From: Hofstenia miamia
Taxonomy: Eukaryota; Xenacoelomorpha; Acoela
Length of the DNA stretch: 64,000 nt
Direction: 5' to 3'
Assembly: GCA_004352715.1 (NCBI GenBank)
Contig: SCFE01000085.1
Coordinates: forward strand, 1,314,347 to 1,378,346
Position 1 is the stretch's first letter. Every line of letters begins with the position of its first letter. Of the stretch, positions 46,618 through 56,599 are shown in pieces. Below the pieces are notes generated by a model, which did not search any database, had not been told where the DNA came from, and saw nothing but the letters and a program-made list of their open reading frames with translations. The position numbers and the translations under genes are program-made.

Positions 46618-47617
46618 NNNNNNNNNNNNNNNNNNNNNNNNNNNNNNNNNNNNNNNNNNNNNNNNNNNNNNNNNNNNNNNNNNNNNNNNNNNNNNNNNNN
46701 NNNNNNNNNNNNNNNNNNNNNNNNNNNNNNNNNNNNNNNNNNNNNNNNNNNNNNNNNNNNNNNNNNNNNNNNNNNNNNNNNNNNNNNNNNNNNNNNNNNN
46801 NNNNNNNNNNNNNNNNNNNNNNNNNNNNNNNNNNNNNNNNNNNNNNNNNNNNNNNNNNNNNNNNNNNNNNNNNNNNNNNNNNNNNNNNNNNNNNNNNNNN
46901 NNNNNNNNNNNNNNNNNNNNNNNNNNNNNNNNNNNNNNNNNNNNNNNNNNNNNNNNNNNNNNNNNNNNNNNNNNNNNNNNNNNNNNNNNNNNNNNNNNNN
47001 NNNNNNNNNNNNNNNNNNNNNNNNNNNNNNNNNNNNNNNNNNNNNNNNNNNNNNNNNNNNNNNNNNNNNNNNNNNNNNNNNNNNNNNNNNNNNNNNNNNN
47101 NNNNNNNNNNNNNNNNNNNNNNNNNNNNNNNNNNNNNNNNNNNNNNNNNNNNNNNNNNNNNNNNNNNNNNNNNNNNNNNNNNNNNNNNNNNNNNNNNNNN
47201 NNNNNNNNNNNNNNNNNNNNNNNNNNNNNNNNNNNNNNNNNNNNNNNNNNNNNNNNNNNNNNNNNNNNNNNNNNNNNNNNNNNNNNNNNNNNNNNNNNNN
47301 NNNNNNNNNNNNNNNNNNNNNNNNNNNNNNNNNNNNNNNNNNNNNNNNNNNNNNNNNNNNNNNNNNNNNNNNNNNNNNNNNNNNNNNNNNNNNNNNNNNN
47401 NNNNNNNNNNNNNNNNNNNNNNNNNNNNNNNNNNNNNNNNNNNNNNNNNNNNNNNNNNNNNNNNNNNNNNNNNNNNNNNNNNNNNNNNNNNNNNNNNNNN
47501 NNNNNNNNNNNNNNNNNNNNNNNNNNNNNNNNNNNNNNNNNNNNNNNNNNNNNNNNNNNNNNNNNNNNNNNNNNNNNNNNNNNNNNNNNNNNNNNNNNNN
47601 NNNNNNNNNNNNNNNNN
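46618..47617. other. Assembly gap (1000 N)
   Basis: Unknown-length gap whose right edge cuts the non-LTR reverse transcriptase. Confidence 0.98.
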
Positions 47618-48440
47618 TTCTTGTGCTCACTACAAAAACAGGTTGTAAATCAGTGCAATTTTGACCTTTTATCTTTGTGTCATCAGCAAATAGAAGCGGC
47701 ATTGTATCAATATATTGTTAAGGTAAATCATTCATAAAATAAATAAAAAGTAAAGGTCCAAGGTCAGATCCCTGTGGGACACCACTTGTAACTGAAAAAG
47801 ATATATCTAGTTTCAATAAGTCATTCTTGATGTCAGATAAAGGTACTGTTATAATTAATGTCTATTTGAAGGTTGTTTGGAATATTCAAGTCAACACAAT
47901 CAGGACAGAAAGTTAGGATGTGCTTTTAGGATTGTGCCATACTGTCTATACATTGCTTCGTAAACCCACTACATTTGGTATTTAAATGTAAAAACATTTT
48001 AGACCCAGCACATGTGAACTTAACCACATTGGTTATAAGATTTTTATAAGTGTGACAAAGAGATTAAGAAGTAGACATAATATAATATGTATACAGTAAT
48101 AAGTAAGTTTCAACTTCATATGTACTGTAGAATCTACAGATGTTTAATTATTGATGCAAAAAGTAAATTTCCGTGCGTTGTACGCTTTGTATATATTCTA
48201 AATACATTCAGCATTATTTACATTTTTTCGCATTTAAAATTTTTGAGAAAATTTTTCTTCCCATAATTCATTGTAAGATATTTCGATGGAAAATAGATTT
48301 TTTTTTCAAGTTTTGCGTTTTGCACTTATATGAGATTTTTTTGTGTGCTAGACAGGCTGCATTTAATGGTTGTTTATTAGGAAACTTTTCATTTGTATTG
48401 TATATTTAGTCTTTGCAAGTATATTGTATGTATGTCTAAT
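47618..48440 (-). pseudogene. Non-LTR retrotransposon relic, inverted second copy
   Basis: Reverse-complement copy of about 42119-42915. It keeps the same PHD-finger-to-palm deletion and the same stop before the catalytic block, but here the box reads LLFADDTKIKG, with both catalytic Asp present. The right side adjoins a (TA)n tract and then the mariner at 48473, just as the other copy does. The 3' part is lost in the gap. Confidence 0.85.
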
Positions 48441-48472
48441 GTATATTATATATATATACATATAAACATATA

Positions 48473-48835
48473 CAGGGTGATCCAAAGGTAACCAAAACAC
48501 AAACTTAAAATAAAAGGTGTACATAAAAAACAACACATTTAATAGGTATATTTATTATTTACAAATGTTCAAAATGTTTTCCTTGAACTTCAATACAATC
48601 ACTACATCTTTTGACAGTACTGCGACAGGCTTTCTTGCAAGTTTCCTCTGAAATTTGGTTCCATTCGTGCTGAATACTTTGTTTTATTTTATCAAATGTT
48701 CTTGGCTTTATAGCATAAACCACGTTTTTTAGAACTCCCCATAGAAAAAAATCAGGTGTGGTCGATCCAGGGATCTGGCAGGCCATTCGATTAGTCCTCG
48801 GCGACCACTCTTGCGTCCCGGAAATGGTTCATCAA
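48473..48835 (-). mobile_element. Mariner-type transposase gene, 3' end, cut by gap
   Basis: The element end CAGGGTGATCCAAAGGTAAC starts after TA at 48471. The minus strand encodes the transposase C-terminus: from the gap edge FPGRKSGRRGLIEWPARS, a frameshift, then TPDFFLWGVLKNVVYAIKPR and ETCKKACRSTVKRCSDCIEV ending GKHFEHL at 48559. IEWPARSPDLTP-DFFLWG is the last catalytic block of an IS630/Tc1/mariner subgroup widespread in invertebrates. The remainder lies in the gap, so completeness is unknown. It is the longer relative of the 465-bp element at 41617. Confidence 0.92.
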
Positions 48836-49835
48836 NNNNNNNNNNNNNNNNNNNNNNNNNNNNNNNNNNNNNNNNNNNNNNNNNNNNNNNNNNNNNNNNN
48901 NNNNNNNNNNNNNNNNNNNNNNNNNNNNNNNNNNNNNNNNNNNNNNNNNNNNNNNNNNNNNNNNNNNNNNNNNNNNNNNNNNNNNNNNNNNNNNNNNNNN
49001 NNNNNNNNNNNNNNNNNNNNNNNNNNNNNNNNNNNNNNNNNNNNNNNNNNNNNNNNNNNNNNNNNNNNNNNNNNNNNNNNNNNNNNNNNNNNNNNNNNNN
49101 NNNNNNNNNNNNNNNNNNNNNNNNNNNNNNNNNNNNNNNNNNNNNNNNNNNNNNNNNNNNNNNNNNNNNNNNNNNNNNNNNNNNNNNNNNNNNNNNNNNN
49201 NNNNNNNNNNNNNNNNNNNNNNNNNNNNNNNNNNNNNNNNNNNNNNNNNNNNNNNNNNNNNNNNNNNNNNNNNNNNNNNNNNNNNNNNNNNNNNNNNNNN
49301 NNNNNNNNNNNNNNNNNNNNNNNNNNNNNNNNNNNNNNNNNNNNNNNNNNNNNNNNNNNNNNNNNNNNNNNNNNNNNNNNNNNNNNNNNNNNNNNNNNNN
49401 NNNNNNNNNNNNNNNNNNNNNNNNNNNNNNNNNNNNNNNNNNNNNNNNNNNNNNNNNNNNNNNNNNNNNNNNNNNNNNNNNNNNNNNNNNNNNNNNNNNN
49501 NNNNNNNNNNNNNNNNNNNNNNNNNNNNNNNNNNNNNNNNNNNNNNNNNNNNNNNNNNNNNNNNNNNNNNNNNNNNNNNNNNNNNNNNNNNNNNNNNNNN
49601 NNNNNNNNNNNNNNNNNNNNNNNNNNNNNNNNNNNNNNNNNNNNNNNNNNNNNNNNNNNNNNNNNNNNNNNNNNNNNNNNNNNNNNNNNNNNNNNNNNNN
49701 NNNNNNNNNNNNNNNNNNNNNNNNNNNNNNNNNNNNNNNNNNNNNNNNNNNNNNNNNNNNNNNNNNNNNNNNNNNNNNNNNNNNNNNNNNNNNNNNNNNN
49801 NNNNNNNNNNNNNNNNNNNNNNNNNNNNNNNNNNN
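48836..49835. other. Assembly gap (1000 N)
   Basis: Unknown-length gap between the mariner transposase and a (TA)n tract (49836-49861). Confidence 0.98.
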
Positions 49836-49865
49836 ATATATATATATATATATATATATATTTGA

Positions 49866-50560
49866 AATTAAAATAATATTTCAAACACATGTATTAGACT
49901 GGTTACAATAGATAGTCTATCTTCGTCAGTAAAATGGTGATATTTTAAAAAGTTATATTAGAATACTTTGCAGATTTTAAGATCTTTCTGTCTACTTAAT
50001 AGTTTACTTTTATCTTTTGTTTCATTGATAGTAATCGCTTTCCTATTTTGTTTTTCATTATAATCTTAAAGTTTTCTGTTTTCTTTTGATGTTAATTGCA
50101 GAATATTTCTTATCTTGGTTTGCCTCTCATGTGTTCTTTGATTTTGACTTCCATATGTCTTTTGGTCTCACGTATGAATGAGTCATCACACTCATCACAT
50201 TGATATTTGTATACAATTGATTATTTCAAAGACAATAGAAGTACGTCTTTATTTTATAATATGTTTGATGTTTTAAAATACGCTAGTGTTGGAATAATTT
50301 TTACATAAAATGCTTTCCATTTTGCGTTTAGCTGTTTTAATTTCACCTTAAGGTACATAATATTTTGTTCAATGTAAGGCAAGTTTCTACAAAAAATTTC
50401 TGGTAATGATTTTTTCACTTTCTTTTTTTGCTTAGATATTTTATCAATTTCTTTTTTTAAAAGCTTATGTGGACATCCATTTTTTGTAGCTATGGTAACT
50501 ATTTAATCTATTTCTATTAAGTTCTTATAATATTATGGTGTTGATTTTATGTTGAGAACT
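49866..50560 (-). pseudogene. Penelope-like element: linker and GIY-YIG endonuclease
   Basis: On the minus strand, CSSQHKINTII (near 50550) begins the post-palm region. NLPYIEQNIMYL near 50370 is the conserved linker block, and IVYKYQCDECDDSFIRETKR followed by VKIKEHMRGK (50215-50110) is the GIY-YIG nuclease, recognisable from the Cys pair, the YIGET-like box and the R--EH motif. The normally Gly-containing YIGET reads FIRET, and several stops interrupt the frame, so the nuclease is dead. The upstream reverse transcriptase of the same element is at 53222-53605, separated by an inserted DNA transposon. The element ends at or before the (TA)n tract at 49836-49861, a typical setting for this class. 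Confidence 0.88.
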
Positions 50561-51571
50561 ACAAAAAGAGTTGTAAGGTATACCAATAAACAATAAAACG
50601 TTTTATACCCCTCTTATAATGGTATAACATGTTGTAAGACATTTTAAGATAAGTCTTCTAAACGTCGTATAAAACGCTATTTCTAAAAGTTGCTGAATGC
50701 CATCTAGTGTCTACCAAATGATGTTTAAAACGTTTTCTAAATGTCTTCTAAACGTTTTATTAAACACCATTTCTAAGCATTGCTGAATGCCATCTAGTGT
50801 CCACCAATAATTTTCTGAAAAATCTTCTAAAAGTCTTCTAGACGTTTTCTAAACCATTACCAAATGTTTTCTAAGTAATTTTTAAGCTATTTGTAGGCTA
50901 TTCATAAGAGTTTCTAAACAATTTCCAAATGTTTGTTACAATTTGGTCCAGTTTTTTAATGGTCCACATCAGTGACTCTCTTTGTCCAGCAAATTCAATA
51001 GTGCATGAATGCGTCTACATTTGATCATAATGATGAAATCGTTTGACGAATTCAAAAGATTCCTAATATAAACTCCCCATAGAATTGAAAGCAAATGTTA
51101 ATTGAATAATCGGAATACGCACATTAACTTGTGCAATTCAAAATATAACTGCTACATGTAATATATAAAACTAAATTATGAAAATATTGAGTGGGCTCTC
51201 AGAGGCAGACATCATTTAAAATAATATTTTGCTTATGCGCTAACCACATAAAAGCAGATTGCTATTGCATATATATATATATATATTTACTATCCGCACC
51301 CAACACGACCCAAAAATCTAGTACCTGAACCCTACCTGAAATGTTGAATTTGATTTGACGTTGTCTATCTTTCTCCAATCGAATGATCATTAATATCAAT
51401 CATTTTCTGACGGAGAAACAACAATTCATTCGTATTACTTAACGTCTTGGATATTTCTCAGTTCAAGATGTGAATAACATCAATATTTTATAAATAATAA
51501 ATCTAATTTTTTTGTACTCGAACCTGAAAGGACCCAAAACCTGATCGGGTTTATCAGGTACCCGATGTCAC

Positions 51572-51576
<5 letters not shown>

Positions 51577-51615
<39 letters not shown>

Positions 51616-52018
51616 ATATTNNNNNNNNNNNNNNNNNNNNNNNNNNNNNNNNNNNNNNNNNNNNNNNNNNNNNNNNNNNNNNNNNNNNNNNNNNNNNNNN
51701 NNNNNNNNNNNNNNNNNNNNNNNNNNNNNNNNNNNNNNNNNNNNNNNNNNNNNNNNNNNNNNNNNNNNNNNNNNNNNNNNNNNNNNNNNNNNNNNNNNNN
51801 NNNNNNNNNNNNNNNNNNNNNNNNNNNNNNNNNNNNNNNNNNNNNNNNNNNNNNNNNNNNNNNNNNNNNNNNNNNNNNNNNNNNNNNNNNNNNNNNNNNN
51901 NNNNNNNNNNNNNNNNNNNNNNNNNNNNNNNNNNNNNNNNNNNNNNNNNNNNNNNNNNNNNNNNNNNNNNNNNNNNNNNNNNNNNNNNNNNNNNNNNNNN
52001 NNNNNTATATATATATAT
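51577..52018. repeat. (TA)n tract interrupted by a 385-N gap
   Basis: TA repeats and the sequence CATGTATGTATATT occur on both sides of N 51621-52005, suggesting a collapsed or duplicated microsatellite. Confidence 0.9.
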
Positions 52019-52739
52019 ACACATGTATGTATATTACTTTAGAAAATAGCGTTAAATATTATATAGTGTACTACACCACTAAGGCTGCAAGAATATAACA
52101 TTGATATAAAAACTAATGTCACATTGTAAACTGCGTTTCTTTACACAAAATTTCTGGGGATTTCTTTATAATATTTGGCCATGTCGCTTAAATACCAGCA
52201 ATAATTACAGCAAACTCCTGGTCTGTGTTAATTAGGTTAGGTAAATGACTGACTTTAGCCTATTATTTTTTATATTGCTTGATAAATATCAGCAAAAAGA
52301 AACCATGTAAACAGGCGCTTTCAATATTGAATTCGTCAAATTAAACCAACATGAAGAATAATGTGAACTAAATTCCCGGCATTGCAATTGTCAAATGAAA
52401 TCTACACAGGGAATCGGTGTTGAACCAATATAATCGATACTTTAGATATTTAATATGTGAATATTAAATTTATTATACGCAAAATTATTAGTGCATTGTT
52501 GAAATATATAACCAAGTATATTTTTCAAATTAGCAATACAATTATTTCTTAAATATAAAATTATGAATTTGACTGTTGCAATGAAATTGCAATGATAATA
52601 AGTTTGTCATTGTTTATTTCTTTGAGTGTCAGCAATTTTTATGCTGCATAATGCAGTTTTCTCTGCTTGTAGCAGAATTATAGAAATTATAAAAATAAAT
52701 TATTAGTAATGTTTAAATATGAAGTCTACTAAAGGCTTT

Positions 52740-53200
52740 ATAAACGTTTCTAAGCAACTTCTAAACATTTCTTGACGTCTTCTAAACATCTTCTAGATGT
52801 CTTCTAAACATCTTCTAGATGTCTTCTAAACTTCTTCTAGACGTCTTCTAAACGTCTTCTAGACATCTTATAAACGTCTTCTAGTCGTCTTCTAAACATC
52901 TTCTAGACGTCTTCTAGACATCTTCTAGTCGTCTTATAAACGTCTTCTAGACATCTTCTAAACCTTTTCTAAATGTCTTCTACACCTGACATAGATGTCA
53001 TTTCTAAATGTCTTCTAGACGTTTTCTAAACATCTTCTAGACGTCTTCTAAACGTCTTCTAGACGTCTTCTAAACATCTTCTAAACCTTTTCTAAACGTC
53101 TTAAAGACGTCTTCTACACCTGACATAGATGCCATTACTAAACGTCTTCTAGACATCTTCTAAACCATTGTAAGACGTGTTATAAGACGTCTTCTAAACG
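52740..53200. repeat. 11-bp subterminal tandem array (GTCTTCTARAC)
   Basis: Around forty units of 11 bases, GTCTTCTAAAC alternating with GTCTTCTAGAC and CATCTTCTAGA variants, occupy one end of the nested transposon. A longer internal period is visible through two copies of CACCTGACATAGATG at about 52985 and 53108. Subterminal arrays like this bind transposase in several superfamilies. Confidence 0.85.
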
Positions 53201-53221
53201 TTTTATTGTTTATATGTACAG

Positions 53222-53605
53222 TGAAGTGTTAGTTGATTTCCTATGCCATTCAATGTCGATTTTTTCTGATGTTCTAATTAATGTTGTATTTAAAAATGTC
53301 AACATATTTTTTTCTTCAATTATTATTGTAAATTTTATTTTGGAAATATATTTTTAATCTTCAAATGAAATAAATTTTCATCGTCCTCTGATTTAAATAT
53401 GCAAAATTTATCATCCACATAGCAAGAATAAAATAATGGAAAAGGTATCATGCTTATATTTTTAAATTGTCTTTCGATTATATATAAGCAAAAATTTGCC
53501 ATAGTTGATCCCAGTTAAACCCCATCGCTATTTAATTAATTTGTAGATTTTGCCATTGAAGATGAAATGGGTATACATGTAGGCAAATGTCAAAAGTGTT
53601 CTTAA
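53222..53605 (-). pseudogene. Penelope-like element reverse transcriptase, palm region
   Basis: The minus strand reads LLTFAYMYTHFIFNGKIYKL, a shifted and stop-containing SDGV-LGSTMANFCLYIIER (cf. GV-MGSPLGPTLANIF), then PLFYSCYVDDKFCIFKSEDD with the catalytic YVDD, and finally FTIIIEEKN, FLNTTLIRT and WHRKSTNTSLYI just before the inserted transposon at 53213. The order is that of Penelope-like palm and the following FLD--I block. The protein resumes at 50560 on the far side of the insertion. Stops and frameshifts show it was inactive, and the N-terminal portion is absent. Confidence 0.9.
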
Positions 53606-53704
53606 TCTTATGATTTATTGGTAAATTCAGCCCACCTTAGGCCAATTAAAACTAACAATTTAAATTGCGTCAGAGAAGAGTATATGACACCAAGGTAAAT
53701 TTTC

Positions 53705-55535
53705 AAATTGTAAATCTTGTTTTGTAATAGGCACTTTTTTGGTTCAACCGATTTTTGTGCAATATGCATTTCAAATAGTTAATATTTTGATAGATATCAA
53801 TATATTTATACAATTAAATTGATTGAGTCATCATTGTTAAGGTGAAAAAAACTTTGCTTTGGATCCGCCCCTATATAGTTTAGTACTACCATCGGTGTTT
53901 ATTTATATTTTAGAAGGTTTGTGGTGAAAATCAATATCATAACTTGATTGGAGGGTCATTCTTAAAATAAAAAAATTGAAATTTTTATTTGGTCCTACAT
54001 TTTAATTACAGTAAGACACTGACTAAATATGATGATGAGCCAGGGCGGAAAATCAGCAAACTTTGTGTCTGTAGTAATATATCAAGCTTTTCCTATTTAT
54101 CAAATCAAATCAAATTCAATAAAAAACAAAAAAATTATAACAAATATTTTTAGCGCATGCAATATATGTAGTTAATTGTAAATATTTCTCTTTCAAATTT
54201 GCTTGATAAAGATTTTAAATGAAAACTGGTCATTTATATATATATATATATATATATATATCGCCATTTGATCAGTAAAATAAGAAAAAATTGGAATAAA
54301 GTGTGAGCAAGAAACATTGATTTCAATTTCATAATCACTGAAAATTTACTACAAAGTGAGGCAATTAATAAATCAATAATTATGGTGAAACTTTCTTTAT
54401 ATTACCATAAATCATGCATATGGGAAAAATGTTCTATATTGTGAATTATTCGGTTTTTGCACCAATGTGCTGAAAAGACATTGCTTAACATGCGGAATTA
54501 CAATTGATTGTCGTCATATAGACCTAATATTTCAAATATATGTTTTGAATATAGTCTATGGTATTTAAGCTAGGAAGAGTCTTTTATTTGTAGTAAGACA
54601 ATGTTCTTAACACCAAATATTTTCAAATTATCAAGGGATTACAGTGTTAGTATGCATCCTCTTAATAATACATTGTATTAAACATCTGAATAAATTGCTC
54701 AATGATATTCGCATAATATTACTAAATTAAGTAATGTTTTAATATTGTAAATTTGCAATTTTCATAAATACATTTGATTTTCTTTAGTTCTTTTGGTCTG
54801 TTAAACATTAGTTTTGCTCTTAAGTAAAAACATTATTAAATTTTTTGGCTTACCTTACAGACTTCTAGTTATAGCTGAAAAATGGAAATGAAATGACCAA
54901 ACAGGTCTAGTCCATACCTGCAATTTATGTGCAATGTGTTCAATTTCTTTTCAATTTTGTATTAATATACATACTTTCTCTTACTTTGATGTTTCATAAC
55001 ATGAAATATTTCATTAATTAGAATGATTCTACATCAATAAATAATAAATCTGATTTAGTTAGGGCCGGGCTTGAGTTATGTTGTATTGAGCCCACAAATG
55101 AAATCTCTTCATTTAACAATTCTGGTACGACTAAAAAAAGATTAAAACAACTTTAACTCATTTGATGTTTTTCACATAGGCTAAACTATGTTATTTAATA
55201 ATATAACATGTTTTAAGGTTATTTTAGGGTATCACATAAAGCCATTCACAATCAAATAATGAATAAATCTATAAAAGTCCATTTTTGGTAGTAAAATTTT
55301 TTTAGCAAAATTTACAAAATGCAAGATATACATGAAATTGCCACAAAAAGTGAGATATTTTTGTAAGAGTAAACAAATGGCGAAATGTATATGTTGAGGT
55401 TAAACAAGGAGCGATATATATATATATTTATTATTCAATTTCATTTAATATACTTTCATGCCTAAACCCCTGAAAGTTTAATTGCTAGCTAATTGTTGAT
55501 GGACCTGAACTGAACCAATGGTCAATGCATTTCTA
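53705..55535. other. AT-rich stretch, no gene seen
   Basis: Contains a (TA)n tract at 54235-54261 and short ATCAA repeats near 54105. No coding signal. Confidence 0.4.
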
Positions 55536-55539
55536 GAAC

Positions 55540-55773
55540 TGGCCATGTATGTAGCAGCTTGAAAAATTTTAAAGAACTTATATATTGTCATTTGATGGAT
55601 TTTGCAACACACATGAGTTGCAGAATTGTGCCATGCGTATTCCTGCAAAATATATGAGGATTAATAATCTAATTGCTTCAACTAAGACTAATATCATAAA
55701 AAATCAAAGTTGTTCAATATTTGACCAAGTTGAAATCCCACCATTGATCATGGAAATGATACTTATGAAATAA
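55540..55773 (+). pseudogene. hAT transposase crumb, CGGBP1-like
   Basis: Plus-strand pieces LAMYVAA then KILKNLY (55540-55590) and, in another frame, CNTHELQNCAMRIPAKYM followed by NNLIASTKTNIIKNQ (55600-55740). They align with AAYMVAAGKVLKTLY, CIAHLIHNCAEWIRGKF and DDLIASVKGSIVKN of the transposase at 38439-39758. Only the central core survives, with frameshifts. It is on the opposite strand and much older. Confidence 0.75.
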
Positions 55774-55830
55774 ACACCTATATCAAATAGTAGTATAGTA
55801 AGTCAAGACTTGAACACACAAAAACGCCTC

Positions 55831-55870
55831 TGATTGGTCGAGAGCTCATGACGTCACACGTCACGTGACA
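55831..55870. promoter_or_regulatory. Candidate promoter motif cluster
   Basis: Within 40 bases are ATTGG (inverted CCAAT box) at 55833, the palindromic CRE TGACGTCA at 55849, and TCACGTGAC with an E-box core CACGTG at about 55862. These lie in a CpG-containing island inside AT-rich DNA at the edge of the inverted-repeat family. It could be an element promoter. No transcript is known from the sequence. Confidence 0.3.
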
Positions 55871-56599
55871 GACTGTGAAAATTGGCGAAGATGATTTAAT
55901 TAGTGAGTCACTGGTTGATTGACAGATCACTAATTGGTTTTCAGTGATGTCACATACTTGACTAATGTATTTCTGACAGGCGCTAATTGATTTATGTCAG
56001 TTTTTAATTGATTTTTGTGGTGATTCATTTACATGTGGGGGGCCAATTTATTTGTTTTGATATAATGATGGCTAATGTTTTTTGTTAATATACATGGATA
56101 TATCACACTCGCCTGCATGCATTTCATTTTAATATACCTCATTATTGTTTTTTTCCATGAGTTTGGATGATTGCATGTACAATGAAATTGGGAAAACTTT
56201 CAAAAAAACCACATTTCGTTTTTGTCAATATTCCTTCACACATTTATCATATCATGTTTTCTACAACTTAATTTGTAATATCACACTAGTGACTATTTTC
56301 CATAAAAATTTTCCCATGTTTTTTTTATAAAGACACAAACACACAAAGACTATATTTTTTTCAAGAGACACCCTATTTTTCCATTTGTAAAATTCACATG
56401 TTTAATTTGTTTTGCTGGGAAATATTTGTTCCATGCATAATACATAATAAAACCAACCTACATTTTCGGAAAGAGTAAAGCATTGGTTGTGTTTAAAACT
56501 GAAATTTGCTACCTAAATTATACATGCAAAATGTTAATATAATTTATACACGTCCACACATTAAATATACAATATTAATATATTAGTTTTTTACATGGC

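Larger units (their letters stand above)
50586..53213. mobile_element. 2.6-kb DNA transposon nested in the Penelope element
   Basis: The left end ATAAACAATAAAACGTTTTA at 50586 is matched inverted at 53194-53213 for about 18 bases. Both termini are built from variants of GTCTTCTAAAC: scattered at the left (50640-50880) and a dense tandem array at the right (52740-53200). Two copies of GCCATCTAGTGT lie 90 bases apart at the left. The outer boundaries are confirmed independently because Penelope protein sequence resumes on both sides. No clear target duplication was seen. The interior is AT-rich, contains a 385-N gap, and shows no transposase, so it is non-autonomous or its gene is in the gap. 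Confidence 0.78.

Noticed and set aside
49895-49935. Ribozyme-like CTGACGA next to a GATAG/CTATC hairpin at the Penelope 3' side
   Set aside because: The required GAAA after stem II is absent; it is probably just the conserved 3' coding or flanking sequence.
54030-54060. Hammerhead-ribozyme-like core (TGATGAG...GGAAA), as Penelope elements often carry
   Set aside because: The invariant C before TGATGA is missing, the strand is opposite to the nearby Penelope element, and I could not close stems I and III.
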